Shown here one piece after another: positions 16,844 to 25,149 of a DNA stretch of 47,860 nucleotides (positions are counted from its first letter, which is position 1; every line of letters starts with the position of its first letter). A program made the translations under genes and the position numbers. The notes below the pieces were generated by a model. It was not told where the DNA came from, searched no databases, and saw nothing but the letters and a program-made list of their open reading frames with translations. The stretch comes from an uncultured Litoreibacter sp. (GTDB taxonomy: Bacteria; Pseudomonadota; Alphaproteobacteria; Rhodobacterales; Rhodobacteraceae): the NCBI GenBank assembly GCA_938030665.1, contig CALHHY010000104.1, forward strand, positions 1-47,860. The letters are read 5' to 3'.

Positions 16844-16869
16844 GGAACCGCGCCTCGTTTCTTCGCGTT
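16844..16869 (+). promoter_or_regulatory. EcfG-like general stress promoter upstream of csbD-type gene
   Basis: GGAACC at 16844-16849 and CGTT at 16866-16869 are separated by 16 bases. This is the consensus described for the alphaproteobacterial general-stress sigma factor EcfG. The -10 lies 36 bases before the ATG of the CsbD protein, a classic stress-regulon member. The genome must encode EcfG/PhyR for this to operate. Confidence 0.6.
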
Positions 16870-16905
16870 GTCTTGATAACTGAAACGCGAACGAAGGAGA
16901 GACCA

Positions 16906-17100
16906 ATGAATTGGGACCAAATTCAAGGCAACTGGAAAGAGTGGAAGGGCAAAGCCCAGCAACATTGGGGCGAGCTGACGGAAGATGATCTGGACAAAGC
17001 CGCCGGCGACCGCACCGAGCTGGAAGGTCTGATCCAGCAGAAATACGGCAAGACCAAAGAACAAGCGCGCGACGCCGTGGACAGCTGGCTCGCCCATTAG
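16906..17100 (+). CDS. CsbD family stress-response protein
   Basis: This is a 64-residue, very polar protein with the CsbD signature: MNWDQIQGNWKEWKGKAQQ at the start, then WGELTEDDLDKAAGDRTELEG and IQQKYGKTKEQA. CsbD proteins accumulate under general stress; their biochemical role is unknown. ATG 16906 is preceded by AAGGAGAG. The gene is a single-gene transcription unit, with an EcfG-like promoter at 16844 and a strong intrinsic terminator at 17134. This architecture supports independent stress control. Confidence 0.95.
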   Translation: MNWDQIQGNWKEWKGKAQQHWGELTEDDLDKAAGDRTELEGLIQQKYGKTKEQARDAVDSWLAH

Positions 17101-17133
17101 ATTTCCGACATTCAGTGCAAAGAGTGACCAGGA

Positions 17134-17159
17134 CCCCCGCCCAACCGGCGGGGGTTTTT
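17134..17159 (+). terminator. Intrinsic terminator after csbD-type gene
   Basis: CCCCCGCC (17134-17141) pairs with GGCGGGGG (17147-17154) around a 5-base loop, followed by TTTTT. It is a textbook rho-independent terminator 33 bases after the stop. Confidence 0.92.
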
Positions 17160-17164
17160 CGTGA

Positions 17165-17974
17165 CTAGCGGTCTATGCGGGCCGCCGAAAGCGCAATGGC
17201 TTGCTGGTAGACGGTCGCGGCATTCCACTCGTTCAGGACCCGAAAATTCGCGGTACCCTCGTTGTAGGGCTGGCCTGCCTGCCAGCCTTTGGCTTTCAGA
17301 AAATTGGCGGTGGAGGCCAGCGCATCAGCAAGGTCATAGAAATCCGCCCGCCCGTCGCCGGTTGCATCGACCCCATAGCGCAGCGCGTTGCCGGGCAGGA
17401 ATTGGGTATGCCCCAGCTCGCCATGGGCCGCACCGCGCTGACCGGGGGCCAGCGTGCCTTTGTCGACCATGGACAAGGCCGCCAGCGCATGGGGGGTGAA
17501 GAACGCGGAGCGGCGGCAATCATAGGCCACGGTCAGAATGGAATCGACGACCGGCGTGTTGCCCATGTTGCGCCCAAATCCAGTTTCCATGCCATGAATG
17601 GCCAGCAATATCCCCGCCGGCACCCCGTATTTCGCCTCAAGCGACTGGTAAAAGCCCGGGCTACGCGCTTTGCGTTTCCGGGCCTGACCGGCAAAACTGT
17701 CGACAGAGCCAAGGCGGATTTGGATAAACCGGTCGAGGGAGTATTTGACGCCTTTCTGATTGCGATCGGCGGCAATGGTGCTGGTTGAATAACGGGCCTG
17801 CGCCAAGGCCTGCTGACCCCGTTTGCCGACGCCCACGGCGGCGGCTTCCTGCGCGAATTGCTGTTTCCAGCGTTCAAACCCGCTGGCGTCATTGCCGCAT
17901 TGCGCGGCCCAAGCACCGGTTGCGCTTGCCGCAAGAACCGTGGCGGCCTGCAAAACGTTTCTCATCTGACGCAT
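17165..17974 (-). CDS. Lytic murein transglycosylase (MltB / SLT_2 type)
   Basis: The 269-residue periplasmic enzyme has a signal peptide (MRQMRNVLQAATVLAASATG, cleaved near AWAAQ). An MltB-like catalytic domain follows. The catalytic glutamate is Glu130 in IHGMETGFGRNMGN, and the later motifs GELGHTQFLPGNALRYGVDATGDG and LASTANFLKAKGW are typical. It cleaves peptidoglycan between MurNAc and GlcNAc to form anhydro-muropeptides. There is no lipobox, so it is likely soluble. GTG/ATG choice: ATG 17974 has AGGGGA at about nine bases, and ATG 17965 is also possible. Confidence 0.93.
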   Translation of the reverse strand: MRQMRNVLQAATVLAASATGAWAAQCGNDASGFERWKQQFAQEAAAVGVGKRGQQALAQARYSTSTIAADRNQKGVKYSLDRFIQIRLGSVDSFAGQARKRKARSPGFYQSLEAKYGVPAGILLAIHGMETGFGRNMGNTPVVDSILTVAYDCRRSAFFTPHALAALSMVDKGTLAPGQRGAAHGELGHTQFLPGNALRYGVDATGDGRADFYDLADALASTANFLKAKGWQAGQPYNEGTANFRVLNEWNAATVYQQAIALSAARIDR

Positions 17975-18174
17975 CGGGTCGTTCCCCTGTTTTGTTTATG
18001 GCACATCTAAGTGCCGGTTTGGTACAAAATAAGGGAAATGGGGCAACGCTCCTAGCCCTCAATTAGTGGATTTTGATCACATGTTGATTGCCTGGGCCGC
18101 GACCACAATTCCTGCGAAAGCGTCGTAAATTTGCCCAATTTGGGACTTATCCTCCCCCGCGAGAGGGGCAAACT

Positions 18175-19176
18175 ATGATGTACCGCATTCTTCCAGGGCT
18201 GATGATATCAATCCCGATGATGGCTATCGCTTTTACGGGCATGTTCTATGTCGGCTACCAGAAATACCAACTCGCTGCGGAAACCAGCGACCTTCCGAAG
18301 CTAAGCGCGGTTGACTATGCACGCTATGCAGTGGACCGCTTTAGGCAGCAGGGCGCCGCGCAGGCAGCTCAAGAGATGTTCGACCTGAAAGTAGCGATGC
18401 CGCAAGGCGCGCCCGGCTGGAATGTCGAGCCCTATCAGGCCGTGCATGGCGCGACGATTATGAACAAAACCTACAATCCAAGCCCGGCCTCCTCCGACAC
18501 TGAGGCCTCGATCCAGAACCGGTTTCGCGTGATCTCCCCGCAGGAGAAGGATGCCGCCTCCGCTACTTATATTCGCGGGGCGGAGATCGTCTCCCTTCTG
18601 ATGCAGATCGAAGATGCGCCGGACCCCGGCACGCTTGAGGGCCAAGTCGCCGAAAACCTGTCCGCGGTGGCCGACACGTCGGATGAAAGCCAGACATTCG
18701 CCGTCATCGATGGTGTGGAGATCAGGCAGTTGCCACAGGTGTCCCGCCATTACATCAAGTCAGAAGACACGCCGGTCAACTACCGCCGCTTCACGGCGGG
18801 GGTCGGACAGCAGATCACCATTTTCGCTGTCACAAATGCGAGCGACCCGGCTGTGCAGGAAGTCTTGTCCGGCATCGATATGACGGCCCTGAAGACTTTT
18901 GCTAAGACCATTGACCCTCTGGCACCCAAAGCCCCGGAACTGACCTCAGAGCAAAAGAAGCAGCGTTTGAATGACGTCGACCCGGAAACTGCGCAAACCG
19001 CGTTGGAGCAGCCAGGTTTCGGCGCGCGCTTAAAAGACTTCTTTATGCCCAGCACCAGCGCATTGACGTCGGCCGAACCTGAGGTGGAGGATACGCAACA
19101 ACCCCGCCGGATGACCTGCGAAATCCGAAACGGCGCGAAGCACTGCTTTTTCGAGGCGGTCGAAGACACTGAATGA
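18175..19176 (+). CDS. Hypothetical protein with N-terminal membrane anchor
   Basis: I do not recognise this 333-residue protein. Residues about 5-25 (ILPGLMISIPMMAIAFTGMFYVGY) form one membrane helix or uncleaved signal anchor. The rest is soluble and probably periplasmic, with a repeated mention of DLKVAMPQGAPGW and a disulfide-capable tail (MTCEIRNGAKHCFFEAVED). ATG 18175 has GAGAGGGG eight bases upstream and is followed directly by a second ATG; the frame opens at 18088 without signals. It stands alone between a divergent transglycosylase and the DMGDH-like gene, and ends in a hairpin. Confidence 0.75.
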   Translation: MMYRILPGLMISIPMMAIAFTGMFYVGYQKYQLAAETSDLPKLSAVDYARYAVDRFRQQGAAQAAQEMFDLKVAMPQGAPGWNVEPYQAVHGATIMNKTYNPSPASSDTEASIQNRFRVISPQEKDAASATYIRGAEIVSLLMQIEDAPDPGTLEGQVAENLSAVADTSDESQTFAVIDGVEIRQLPQVSRHYIKSEDTPVNYRRFTAGVGQQITIFAVTNASDPAVQEVLSGIDMTALKTFAKTIDPLAPKAPELTSEQKKQRLNDVDPETAQTALEQPGFGARLKDFFMPSTSALTSAEPEVEDTQQPRRMTCEIRNGAKHCFFEAVEDTE

Positions 19177-19177
19177 C

Positions 19178-19200
19178 CCCCGCCCTGCCCACCGGCGGGG
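19178..19200 (+). terminator. GC-rich hairpin after the anchored hypothetical gene
   Basis: CCCCGCC (19178-19184) pairs with GGCGGGG (19194-19200) around a 9-base loop, one base after the stop codon. There is no T tract, so termination efficiency is uncertain. Confidence 0.55.
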
Positions 19201-19295
19201 CTAGGTCGCAAATGTCACAGGAATGTCGGGCCTTTCCTCGCAAAGCGCTGCGTTTCACGCGATGAAAGCGCACAGCCATTTGAAGGACGGTGCGC

Positions 19296-21782
19296 ATGAA
19301 AACTCACGTAAAGGCATTAGTGGTCGGCGGCGGCGCTGTTGGCACCTCTATCGCGTATCACCTGGCGAAGGCCGGCTGGGACACGATGCTGTTGGAGCGC
19401 GACGAGCTGACCTCCGGCTCCACATGGCACGCGGCGGGCCTTCTGCCCTATTTTAACATGAGCTTCGCGACGACGCATATTCATGACTACTCCATCAAAT
19501 TCTACAAAGCGCTTGAGGCGGAAACTGGGCTGAACGCGGGGTTCTCGATCTGCGGCAACCTGCGCATGGCGCAAACCAAGGCGCGGATGGACGAATACGC
19601 CCTTTACGGTGCCACCGCCGAAACCGTTGGCGTGCCCTATGAGTGGATGACGCCTGCTCAGATCAAGGACCGCTGGCCGCTGATCCGAACCGAGGACCTG
19701 GAAGGCGCGATCTACCACCCCACAGATGGTTACATCAATCCCGCTGACGTCACCATGGCGATGGCCAAAGGCGCGCGGCAGCACGGCGCCACGATTGAGC
19801 GCAAGTGGCAGGTCGATGGGTATGAATGGACCGGCTCTGAATGGCGGGTCACCGTCACCAAGATGGTGGAGAAGGGCGGCAATCTGGTCCCCTCCGACGA
19901 GCAAACGGTGATCACGGCGGAACATGTCGTCACCGCCACTGGCAACCACGCGCAACGCACCGCGGAGCTGCTGAAGATCAAGATTCCCGCCATCCCGGTT
20001 GAGCATCAGTTCATCGTGATGGAGCAGGACCCGGCGCTGGTTGAATGGCGCAAGGACAACCCCGAACATCCCGTCATTCGTGACGCCGACGCGCAAAGTT
20101 ATGTGCGCGAGGAGCGCGGCGGCTGGATTCTGGGTGTCTACGAGAAGAACGCGCCAGCGCGGTTTGAATACGGCGTGCCTGACAGCTTCCGCGCTGACCT
20201 GTTCCAGCTCGACCTGGAGCGGATTGAGGCGCAATATATGGCGATGATCCACCGCATCCCCTCTTGCGAGACCTGCGGGCTGAAGGATGATTTCAACGGG
20301 CCGATCTGCTATACTCCCGATGGCAATCCGCTGGTTGGTCCTGCGCCGGGGCTGCGCAATATGTGGCTGGCTGAAGGCTTCTCCTTCGGGATTACGGCGG
20401 CCGGCGGCACAGGGCATTATCTGGCGCAGATGATGGTTGAGGGCGAGGCAGAGATCGACATGGCCTCGCTTGACCCGAAACGCTACGGGAGCTGGATGAC
20501 GACGGAATTCGCGGCTCGCAAGAACGAGGAATGCTACGACCACGTCTATATCTTACACCACCCGGATGAAGAACGCCCGGCGGCGCGGCCTCTGCGCACA
20601 TCGCCCGCCTATGATCGGCAAGCCGCGCGCGGAGCGCAATTTGGCTGGGTGAACGGCTGGGAGCGCCCGAATTACTATGCACCCGAGGGGTTCAGCGACC
20701 ATGACAGCCGCTCTTTCCGGCGGGGTGCGTGGTGGCAATATGCGGTTGAAGAAGCCAAGGCGATCCGGCAAGGCGTCGGCCTGATCGACGCCACGGCCTT
20801 TACCAAACATCTGGTCAAGGGGCCCGGCGCGGCGGCGTTCCTTGATTGGTTTACCACCAACAAGCTGCCCCGCGTGGGCCGCATCAACCTGACCTATGCG
20901 TTGACGGACGCAGGCACGACGCGCACGGAATACACGATTGTGCGGCTGGGGGAGGAAGAGTTTTACCTCGTCTCCGCTGGGGCCTGGACGGCCTATGACG
21001 CGGACTACCTGAAGAAATCCATCGTGGATAAAGAGGCAGAATTTGGCCGGATCGAATGTCAGGATGTGACCACCCAATGGGGCGTTTTTGCCATTGCCGG
21101 GCCAAAATCGCGTGAGGTGCTAGGCGCTGTCATCAAGGACGCGGACCCCGCAACCGCGCTGAGCAATAAGCGCTTCCCATGGCTCTCGGCCAAGCAGGTC
21201 GAGCTGGGCATGTGCCCCGTCAACGCCATCCGCGTGGCCTATACCGGCGAGCTGGGATGGGAACTGCACCACCCGATTGAGATGCAGAACTACCTGTTTG
21301 ACCTGCTGGAAAAAGCCGGTGCGCCGCATGGGATGAAGCTTGTCGGCGCACGGGCGCAGAACTGGCTGCGGCAGGAGAAAAGCTACCGCGCCTTTGGCAC
21401 CGAGCTGGGCCGCGACGCGACACCTATGGAGGCCGATCTGCCGCGTTTTGTGGACCTGGAAAAGGATTTCCGCGGCAAAGCGGCGATGCAGGCCCTGGGT
21501 ATCCGGTCAAGATGCGTCACCCTGCTGATTGACGGGCCTGAAGATGCCGACCCCTGGGGCCGTGAGGCTTTGTATGACGGCGACCGGAAAGTGGGCCGCC
21601 TGACCTCCGGTGGCTATTCGGTGGCTTTCGGCAAGAGTATCGGTATGGGCTATGTTGAGCCGGAGTTGTCGACCGTGGGCACAAAGCTGAAATTGCGGAT
21701 GCAGCGCAAGCTTTGGGATGCGGAGATTGTCGAGGACAGCCCCTATGACCCGAAAAACGCCACCATCCGCGTCGACGGGTAA
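19296..21782 (+). CDS. FAD-dependent oxidoreductase with GcvT domain (dimethylglycine/sarcosine dehydrogenase-like)
   Basis: This 828-residue two-module enzyme starts with a DAO-type flavin domain: Rossmann ALVVGGGAVGTSIAYHLAKAG at residues 7-27. A STWHAAGLL block follows, whose His45 matches the histidine that carries covalent FAD in dimethylglycine dehydrogenase. A C-terminal GcvT/aminomethyltransferase module follows from about residue 430, with FGRIECQDVTTQWGVFAIAGPKSREVL and GELGWELHHPIEM. Members demethylate N-methylated glycines and pass the one-carbon unit to tetrahydrofolate. The substrate here is not readable; roseobacters carry many paralogues. ATG 19296 has AAGGA eight bases upstream, better than GTG 19290. 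Confidence 0.92.
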   Translation: MKTHVKALVVGGGAVGTSIAYHLAKAGWDTMLLERDELTSGSTWHAAGLLPYFNMSFATTHIHDYSIKFYKALEAETGLNAGFSICGNLRMAQTKARMDEYALYGATAETVGVPYEWMTPAQIKDRWPLIRTEDLEGAIYHPTDGYINPADVTMAMAKGARQHGATIERKWQVDGYEWTGSEWRVTVTKMVEKGGNLVPSDEQTVITAEHVVTATGNHAQRTAELLKIKIPAIPVEHQFIVMEQDPALVEWRKDNPEHPVIRDADAQSYVREERGGWILGVYEKNAPARFEYGVPDSFRADLFQLDLERIEAQYMAMIHRIPSCETCGLKDDFNGPICYTPDGNPLVGPAPGLRNMWLAEGFSFGITAAGGTGHYLAQMMVEGEAEIDMASLDPKRYGSWMTTEFAARKNEECYDHVYILHHPDEERPAARPLRTSPAYDRQAARGAQFGWVNGWERPNYYAPEGFSDHDSRSFRRGAWWQYAVEEAKAIRQGVGLIDATAFTKHLVKGPGAAAFLDWFTTNKLPRVGRINLTYALTDAGTTRTEYTIVRLGEEEFYLVSAGAWTAYDADYLKKSIVDKEAEFGRIECQDVTTQWGVFAIAGPKSREVLGAVIKDADPATALSNKRFPWLSAKQVELGMCPVNAIRVAYTGELGWELHHPIEMQNYLFDLLEKAGAPHGMKLVGARAQNWLRQEKSYRAFGTELGRDATPMEADLPRFVDLEKDFRGKAAMQALGIRSRCVTLLIDGPEDADPWGREALYDGDRKVGRLTSGGYSVAFGKSIGMGYVEPELSTVGTKLKLRMQRKLWDAEIVEDSPYDPKNATIRVDG

Positions 21783-21796
21783 CATCGGTTTGACCT

Positions 21797-21895
21797 GATT
21801 GTGCGGCTGCGCCGCGCGCGATGTTTTGCGTTCTTGGAGAGCTTTGCTCTCCGCCACGCGGACATCCTCTCAGAGTATTTCTGAAGCAGTGATGG
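21797..21895 (+). repeat. Dispersed intergenic repeat, long copy with hairpin
   Basis: This element has three parts. The first, from ATTGTGCG to CGATGTTTTGCGTTC, is shared with 14264-14305. The middle is a perfect 7-bp hairpin, GGAGAGC-ttt-GCTCTCC (21836-21852). The last, AGAGTATTTCTGAAGCAGTG at 21872 onward, is shared with the minus-strand element at 29094-29121. It begins 15 bases after the DMGDH-like stop, and the hairpin may terminate that transcript. Confidence 0.55.
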
Positions 21896-21897
21896 GA

Positions 21898-22248
21898 TTA
21901 GCTGTTTGGGCGTTTTCTCAGCTTGCGGCGCTTGACTTCATACCAGCGGCGCAGCCGGATCATTGTCGTTGCGAGCGGGCCACGTAGTTGAGGTAGATCG
22001 ATGGCCAGCAACATCAAACCGACGGGCAGCATCCACAGACCCAGAAAAGGCAGGATCGACAATATGCCGCCTGCAATCAAAAGCAGGGCTATAGGCAGGC
22101 GCAGCACCCACCAACCGCGCGTCTGGATCAGTGCCAACGGGCGGCGAAGCGCAGGGATTTGACGCGAAAACATCGCGAATTGACGTTGGAGCCGCGCGGC
22201 GTTGCGGTCCCTGACAGGCGCGGGGTTATCTGACGGACTAGTTAACAT
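21898..22248 (-). CDS. Small membrane protein, unknown
   Basis: This is a 116-residue protein with one long or two short hydrophobic segments in the middle (VLRLPIALLLIAGGILSILPF then LGLWMLPVGLMLLAIDLP), between two strongly basic ends (RDRNAARLQRQF and RRWYEVKRRKLRKRPNS). The P-x-L-G-x-W-M-L-P core is typical of PGPGW-like small transmembrane proteins common in this group, none with a known function. No clear ribosome-binding site precedes ATG 22248. It follows the DAO-type gene 40 bases away on the same strand? No: it lies downstream of it, reading the minus strand, and may be the last gene of that operon. Confidence 0.72.
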   Translation of the reverse strand: MLTSPSDNPAPVRDRNAARLQRQFAMFSRQIPALRRPLALIQTRGWWVLRLPIALLLIAGGILSILPFLGLWMLPVGLMLLAIDLPQLRGPLATTMIRLRRWYEVKRRKLRKRPNS

Positions 22249-22288
22249 GACGCGTTAGATAAGAACCAATAGCGCGCAGATCAATGGG

Positions 22289-23362
22289 TCAGAAGAACCG
22301 GGCCGGGGAAAGCTGCATCCGGGTTTCGGGGGAAAGCTCCGACGGTCTGCTGGCGACTAGGTCGGCAACCAGCTGGCTTGCAGCAGGGGCTGTTTGAAAC
22401 CCGTACCCCCCTTGTGCCGCGCACCAGATGAATTCAGCGTCCTGCGGGGCAGGGCCCAGCACCAACTGCCGGTCAGGGGAAAAACTGCGCAAGCCGGCCC
22501 AATTGGCGAGCATCCGGGTGACCTCGGCCGTGATATGCGGCTGGTAGCGCGCGATGCCTTGGGCGAGCACCGAGTCATCGGCCCAGGCGTCCTGCGGTGG
22601 CACGGGGTCTTCGTCGGCCGGAGAAATCAGTAGCGCGCCTGCGTCGGGTTTGGCGTACCAGGTCTCGCCCGGACCAAATAGCATGGGCCATTTGGAGACA
22701 TCGTGCGCCTCGGGCGCGGCAACCCGTGCGATGGAGCGACGCATGGGTTGTAGCCCGATGCCGGGCATCCCCGCCATCTGCGCGATCTGGTCGGACCAGG
22801 CGCCGGCAGCGTTGACCAATATGCGGGCCTCGAAAACCTCGCCTGCAGTCACCTGCCAGCCTTGACCCGTGCGGTTGATCGCGCTTGCGGGGGATTTGGT
22901 AAGGACCTTGCCACCGGATGCTGTGATCATGCGGGTGAAGCGCGTCAGCGCCGCGTCGGTATCGACATCATATGCCTCGGCGTGAAACGCCACCTCGGTG
23001 ATGTGGTTGGCGTCGAGAAGCGGCACCATCGCTTGCGCTTCCGCCATGGTGAGCCGGTGCATGTTCATGGCCGCCAAGTCCTGCGCGAAAGCCTCGCCCG
23101 TTGTGGCGCTGCCGAGCAGCATCAGTCCGCGCGGGGTGTCGATGGAGCGGTTCTCGAACAGGTGCCAGTCGCGCGAGGCCTTGTTCAGCGCTATAGTCGA
23201 GGGCGCGCCGTAGGTTTCCTCGAACAGGGCGGCGGATCGGCCGGAGGCGTGGTAGCCGCAATGCGGCTCGGCCTCCAACACGGTGACATGTCCAAGTTCC
23301 GACAGGCGCGCGCCCGCAGACAGACCCGCGATGCCGCCGCCGATCACCAGGAAGTCGATCAT
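22289..23362 (-). CDS. FAD-dependent amino-acid/amine oxidoreductase (DAO family)
   Basis: This 357-residue flavoenzyme has the N-terminal dinucleotide motif FLVIGGGIAGLSAGARLSELG (residues 4-24). The central ALFEETYGAPSTIALNKASRDWH and the C-terminal WAGLRSFSPDRQLVLGPAP and GGYGFQTAPAASQLVADL resemble D-arginine/D-amino-acid dehydrogenases of the DauA type. It should oxidise an amino acid or amine and pass electrons to the quinone pool or oxygen; the substrate is not readable. Its ATG overlaps the stop of the aldo/keto reductase by four bases (ATGA), so the two are translationally coupled. Confidence 0.9.
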   Translation of the reverse strand: MIDFLVIGGGIAGLSAGARLSELGHVTVLEAEPHCGYHASGRSAALFEETYGAPSTIALNKASRDWHLFENRSIDTPRGLMLLGSATTGEAFAQDLAAMNMHRLTMAEAQAMVPLLDANHITEVAFHAEAYDVDTDAALTRFTRMITASGGKVLTKSPASAINRTGQGWQVTAGEVFEARILVNAAGAWSDQIAQMAGMPGIGLQPMRRSIARVAAPEAHDVSKWPMLFGPGETWYAKPDAGALLISPADEDPVPPQDAWADDSVLAQGIARYQPHITAEVTRMLANWAGLRSFSPDRQLVLGPAPQDAEFIWCAAQGGYGFQTAPAASQLVADLVASRPSELSPETRMQLSPARFF

Positions 23363-24291
23363 GCCTCTTCAAGCCGATCTGTTGCAGGCGGCGGCGCGGG
23401 GGTAAGCGCCGTAAGGCGGTCATAAAGGGCCTTGGACATATCGAAATCCAGCGCGGCGAGGGAAGGGGCCAGCTGCTCAACCGACCGGGCGGAGATGATC
23501 GGCGCGGCGACGTTTGGGTTCATAGCGACCCAGGCCACGGCGAGGGTGGCGGCCTGCGTGTCATGTTCTGCTGCGATGCCGGGCAGGGCGGCGGCGGCCT
23601 CGTGCATCCAGGTGACGTCGTAGCGCTTCGTGTACATGTCGACGTCCTTCAGCCGGCCTCCCGCGCCTTGCGCATATTTGCCGGTCAGGAGCCCGCCACC
23701 AAGCGGCGAGTAAGGGACAACGGCCACATGCTGGTCGCGGCAGGCGGGCAGAATTTCAACCTCGGCCTGCCGTTTGACCAGATTATACATTGGCTGAAGC
23801 GCATCAATTTTCAGATCGAATTGCGCGGCGACATGGCAGGCTTTCACGACCTGCCAGGCGGCAAAATTCGAGATGCCGACATAGCGGATCCTGCCTTGCT
23901 GCTTCAGCGTCGCCAGCGCCTCGAAACTTGCCTCCAGCGGAGTGTCGGGATCAAAGCGGTGCAGATACATCAGATCGACGCTGTCCATGCCCAGCCTGCT
24001 AAGGCTCGTCTCGGTGCTTTTGAAAATCGCGTCACGGGTCTGTGGCGCCTCGAAGGAGATTTTGGTGGCGATCAGCACATCGTCCAACTCATCCGCGCAG
24101 GCCTGCCCCAGATATGTTTCGGATTTGCCATCCGTGTAGGCCCAGGCCGTGTCAAAGAAGTTTATCCCGGCGTCGCGGCACGCAGCGTAAAGCGCCTGGG
24201 AGGTGGCCTGATCGGCGTTGGAGCCAAATTGCATCGTGCCAAAGCAGAAGGGCGAGGCGGGGGTGCCGGAGCGGGTGAAAAGCTGTGTCAT
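23359..24291 (-). CDS. Aldo/keto reductase
   Basis: The 310-residue NADPH-dependent (alpha/beta)8-barrel oxidoreductase has the catalytic tetrad region NFFDTAWAYTDGKSE (Asp, Tyr), ATKISF (Lys) and DLMYLHRFDPDTP (His). IRYVGISNFAAWQV and VPYSPLGGGLLTGKYA follow. The last of these is typical of the AKR11/12-like general subfamily. The substrate is unknown. ATG 24291 gives the standard start MTQLFTRSGTPASPFCFGTMQFG. The frame is open to 24699, but that extension crosses the divergent lipoprotein gene. It is coupled to the DAO-type gene through an ATGA overlap, hinting at a shared catabolic step. Confidence 0.92.
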   Translation of the reverse strand: MTQLFTRSGTPASPFCFGTMQFGSNADQATSQALYAACRDAGINFFDTAWAYTDGKSETYLGQACADELDDVLIATKISFEAPQTRDAIFKSTETSLSRLGMDSVDLMYLHRFDPDTPLEASFEALATLKQQGRIRYVGISNFAAWQVVKACHVAAQFDLKIDALQPMYNLVKRQAEVEILPACRDQHVAVVPYSPLGGGLLTGKYAQGAGGRLKDVDMYTKRYDVTWMHEAAAALPGIAAEHDTQAATLAVAWVAMNPNVAAPIISARSVEQLAPSLAALDFDMSKALYDRLTALTPAPPPATDRLEEA

Positions 24292-24472
24292 GCGGGCAAT
24301 GGTGGCAGAGCGGCTATGGAAGGAAAAGGGGGAACCAGTGCAATCGACGCGTTTCGCGTGTTGTGGCCGCCCCGCACCCACGTCGATGTGAAGGCCCGGA
24401 TGGCTCGACAAGGGGCGGGGATGTCGGTAGCCGGTAGGGGCCAATTTGACCCAGACCCGGACCCGCCTGCGC

Positions 24473-25111
24473 ATGACCTCATTCCTGACCGCCGCCAGAT
24501 TTTTGTTGCTTGGGGCCGCATTGGCCCTGTCCGCCTGCGCCGCGCCAGTCAGCCAGGCCCCCGTCGCCCCCTTGCTGGCGCTGCCCCCGGCAAGCGCGCC
24601 CACGCCCGAGATGCAGGTGGAGATTGCCAAGCTGACAGCCGGCATTCTGGAGATGGGGCAGGGCATCGACCCGGAGGAGGCCGCCCGCGCCGCCCGCATC
24701 GCCTATACCCACACGGCGGTGCTGAAAGAGGCCTACCAGATCACGGACGGGCCGATCATTCACAACATCAAGGTCAATAACGGCACCAAACCGCGGGGCC
24801 TGTGCTGGCACTGGGCGGAGGATCTTGAGAACCGTTTGGCGGAGGAGGATTTTCAGACCCTCGACCTGCACCGCGCGATTGCCAATTATGACAACTGGCG
24901 GCTGGAACATTCGACGGTCATCGTCAGCGCCAAGGGTGATGCGATGGACAAAGGCATGGTGCTGGACCCCTGGCGCTTTGGTGGCCGACTGTTCTGGTCC
25001 GCGGTGACCGAAGACCGCCGCTACGCCTGGGCCCCGCGCCAGTTTGTTTTCGATTGGAAGCGCGAACGCGGTCTGTTGACAGTGCGCTACGTGCAAGCGG
25101 CCGGCGGCTGA
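24473..25111 (+). CDS. Hypothetical lipoprotein
   Basis: This 212-residue protein has a lipoprotein signal with lipobox LSAC, the lipidated cysteine being Cys22, after MTSFLTAARFLLLGAALA. The mature part is unrecognised. It contains GLCWHWAEDLENRLAEEDFQTLDLHRAIANYDNWRLEHSTVIVSAKG (about 106-150, key Cys/His/Trp/Glu) and a WDW-like aromatic C-terminus, a pattern I associate with conserved roseobacter lipoproteins of unknown function. ATG 24473 is chosen because the signal starts there; TTG 24446 is an in-frame alternative. It is divergent from the aldo/keto reductase. Confidence 0.8.
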   Translation: MTSFLTAARFLLLGAALALSACAAPVSQAPVAPLLALPPASAPTPEMQVEIAKLTAGILEMGQGIDPEEAARAARIAYTHTAVLKEAYQITDGPIIHNIKVNNGTKPRGLCWHWAEDLENRLAEEDFQTLDLHRAIANYDNWRLEHSTVIVSAKGDAMDKGMVLDPWRFGGRLFWSAVTEDRRYAWAPRQFVFDWKRERGLLTVRYVQAAGG

Positions 25112-25149
25112 ATCCACATCCTCGCAAGAGGATTTGTGGGCGCACAGCC

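Noticed and set aside
18070-18093. An FNR/CRP-like site around TTGATCACATGTTGATTG
   Set aside because: The half-sites are direct (TTGAT repeated), not the inverted TTGAT-N4-ATCAA arrangement, so no FNR or CRP dimer site is supported.
19317-20543. A 408-codon minus-strand frame opposite the DMGDH-like gene
   Set aside because: It is antisense to the flavin domain, has shadow-type composition and no start signals.
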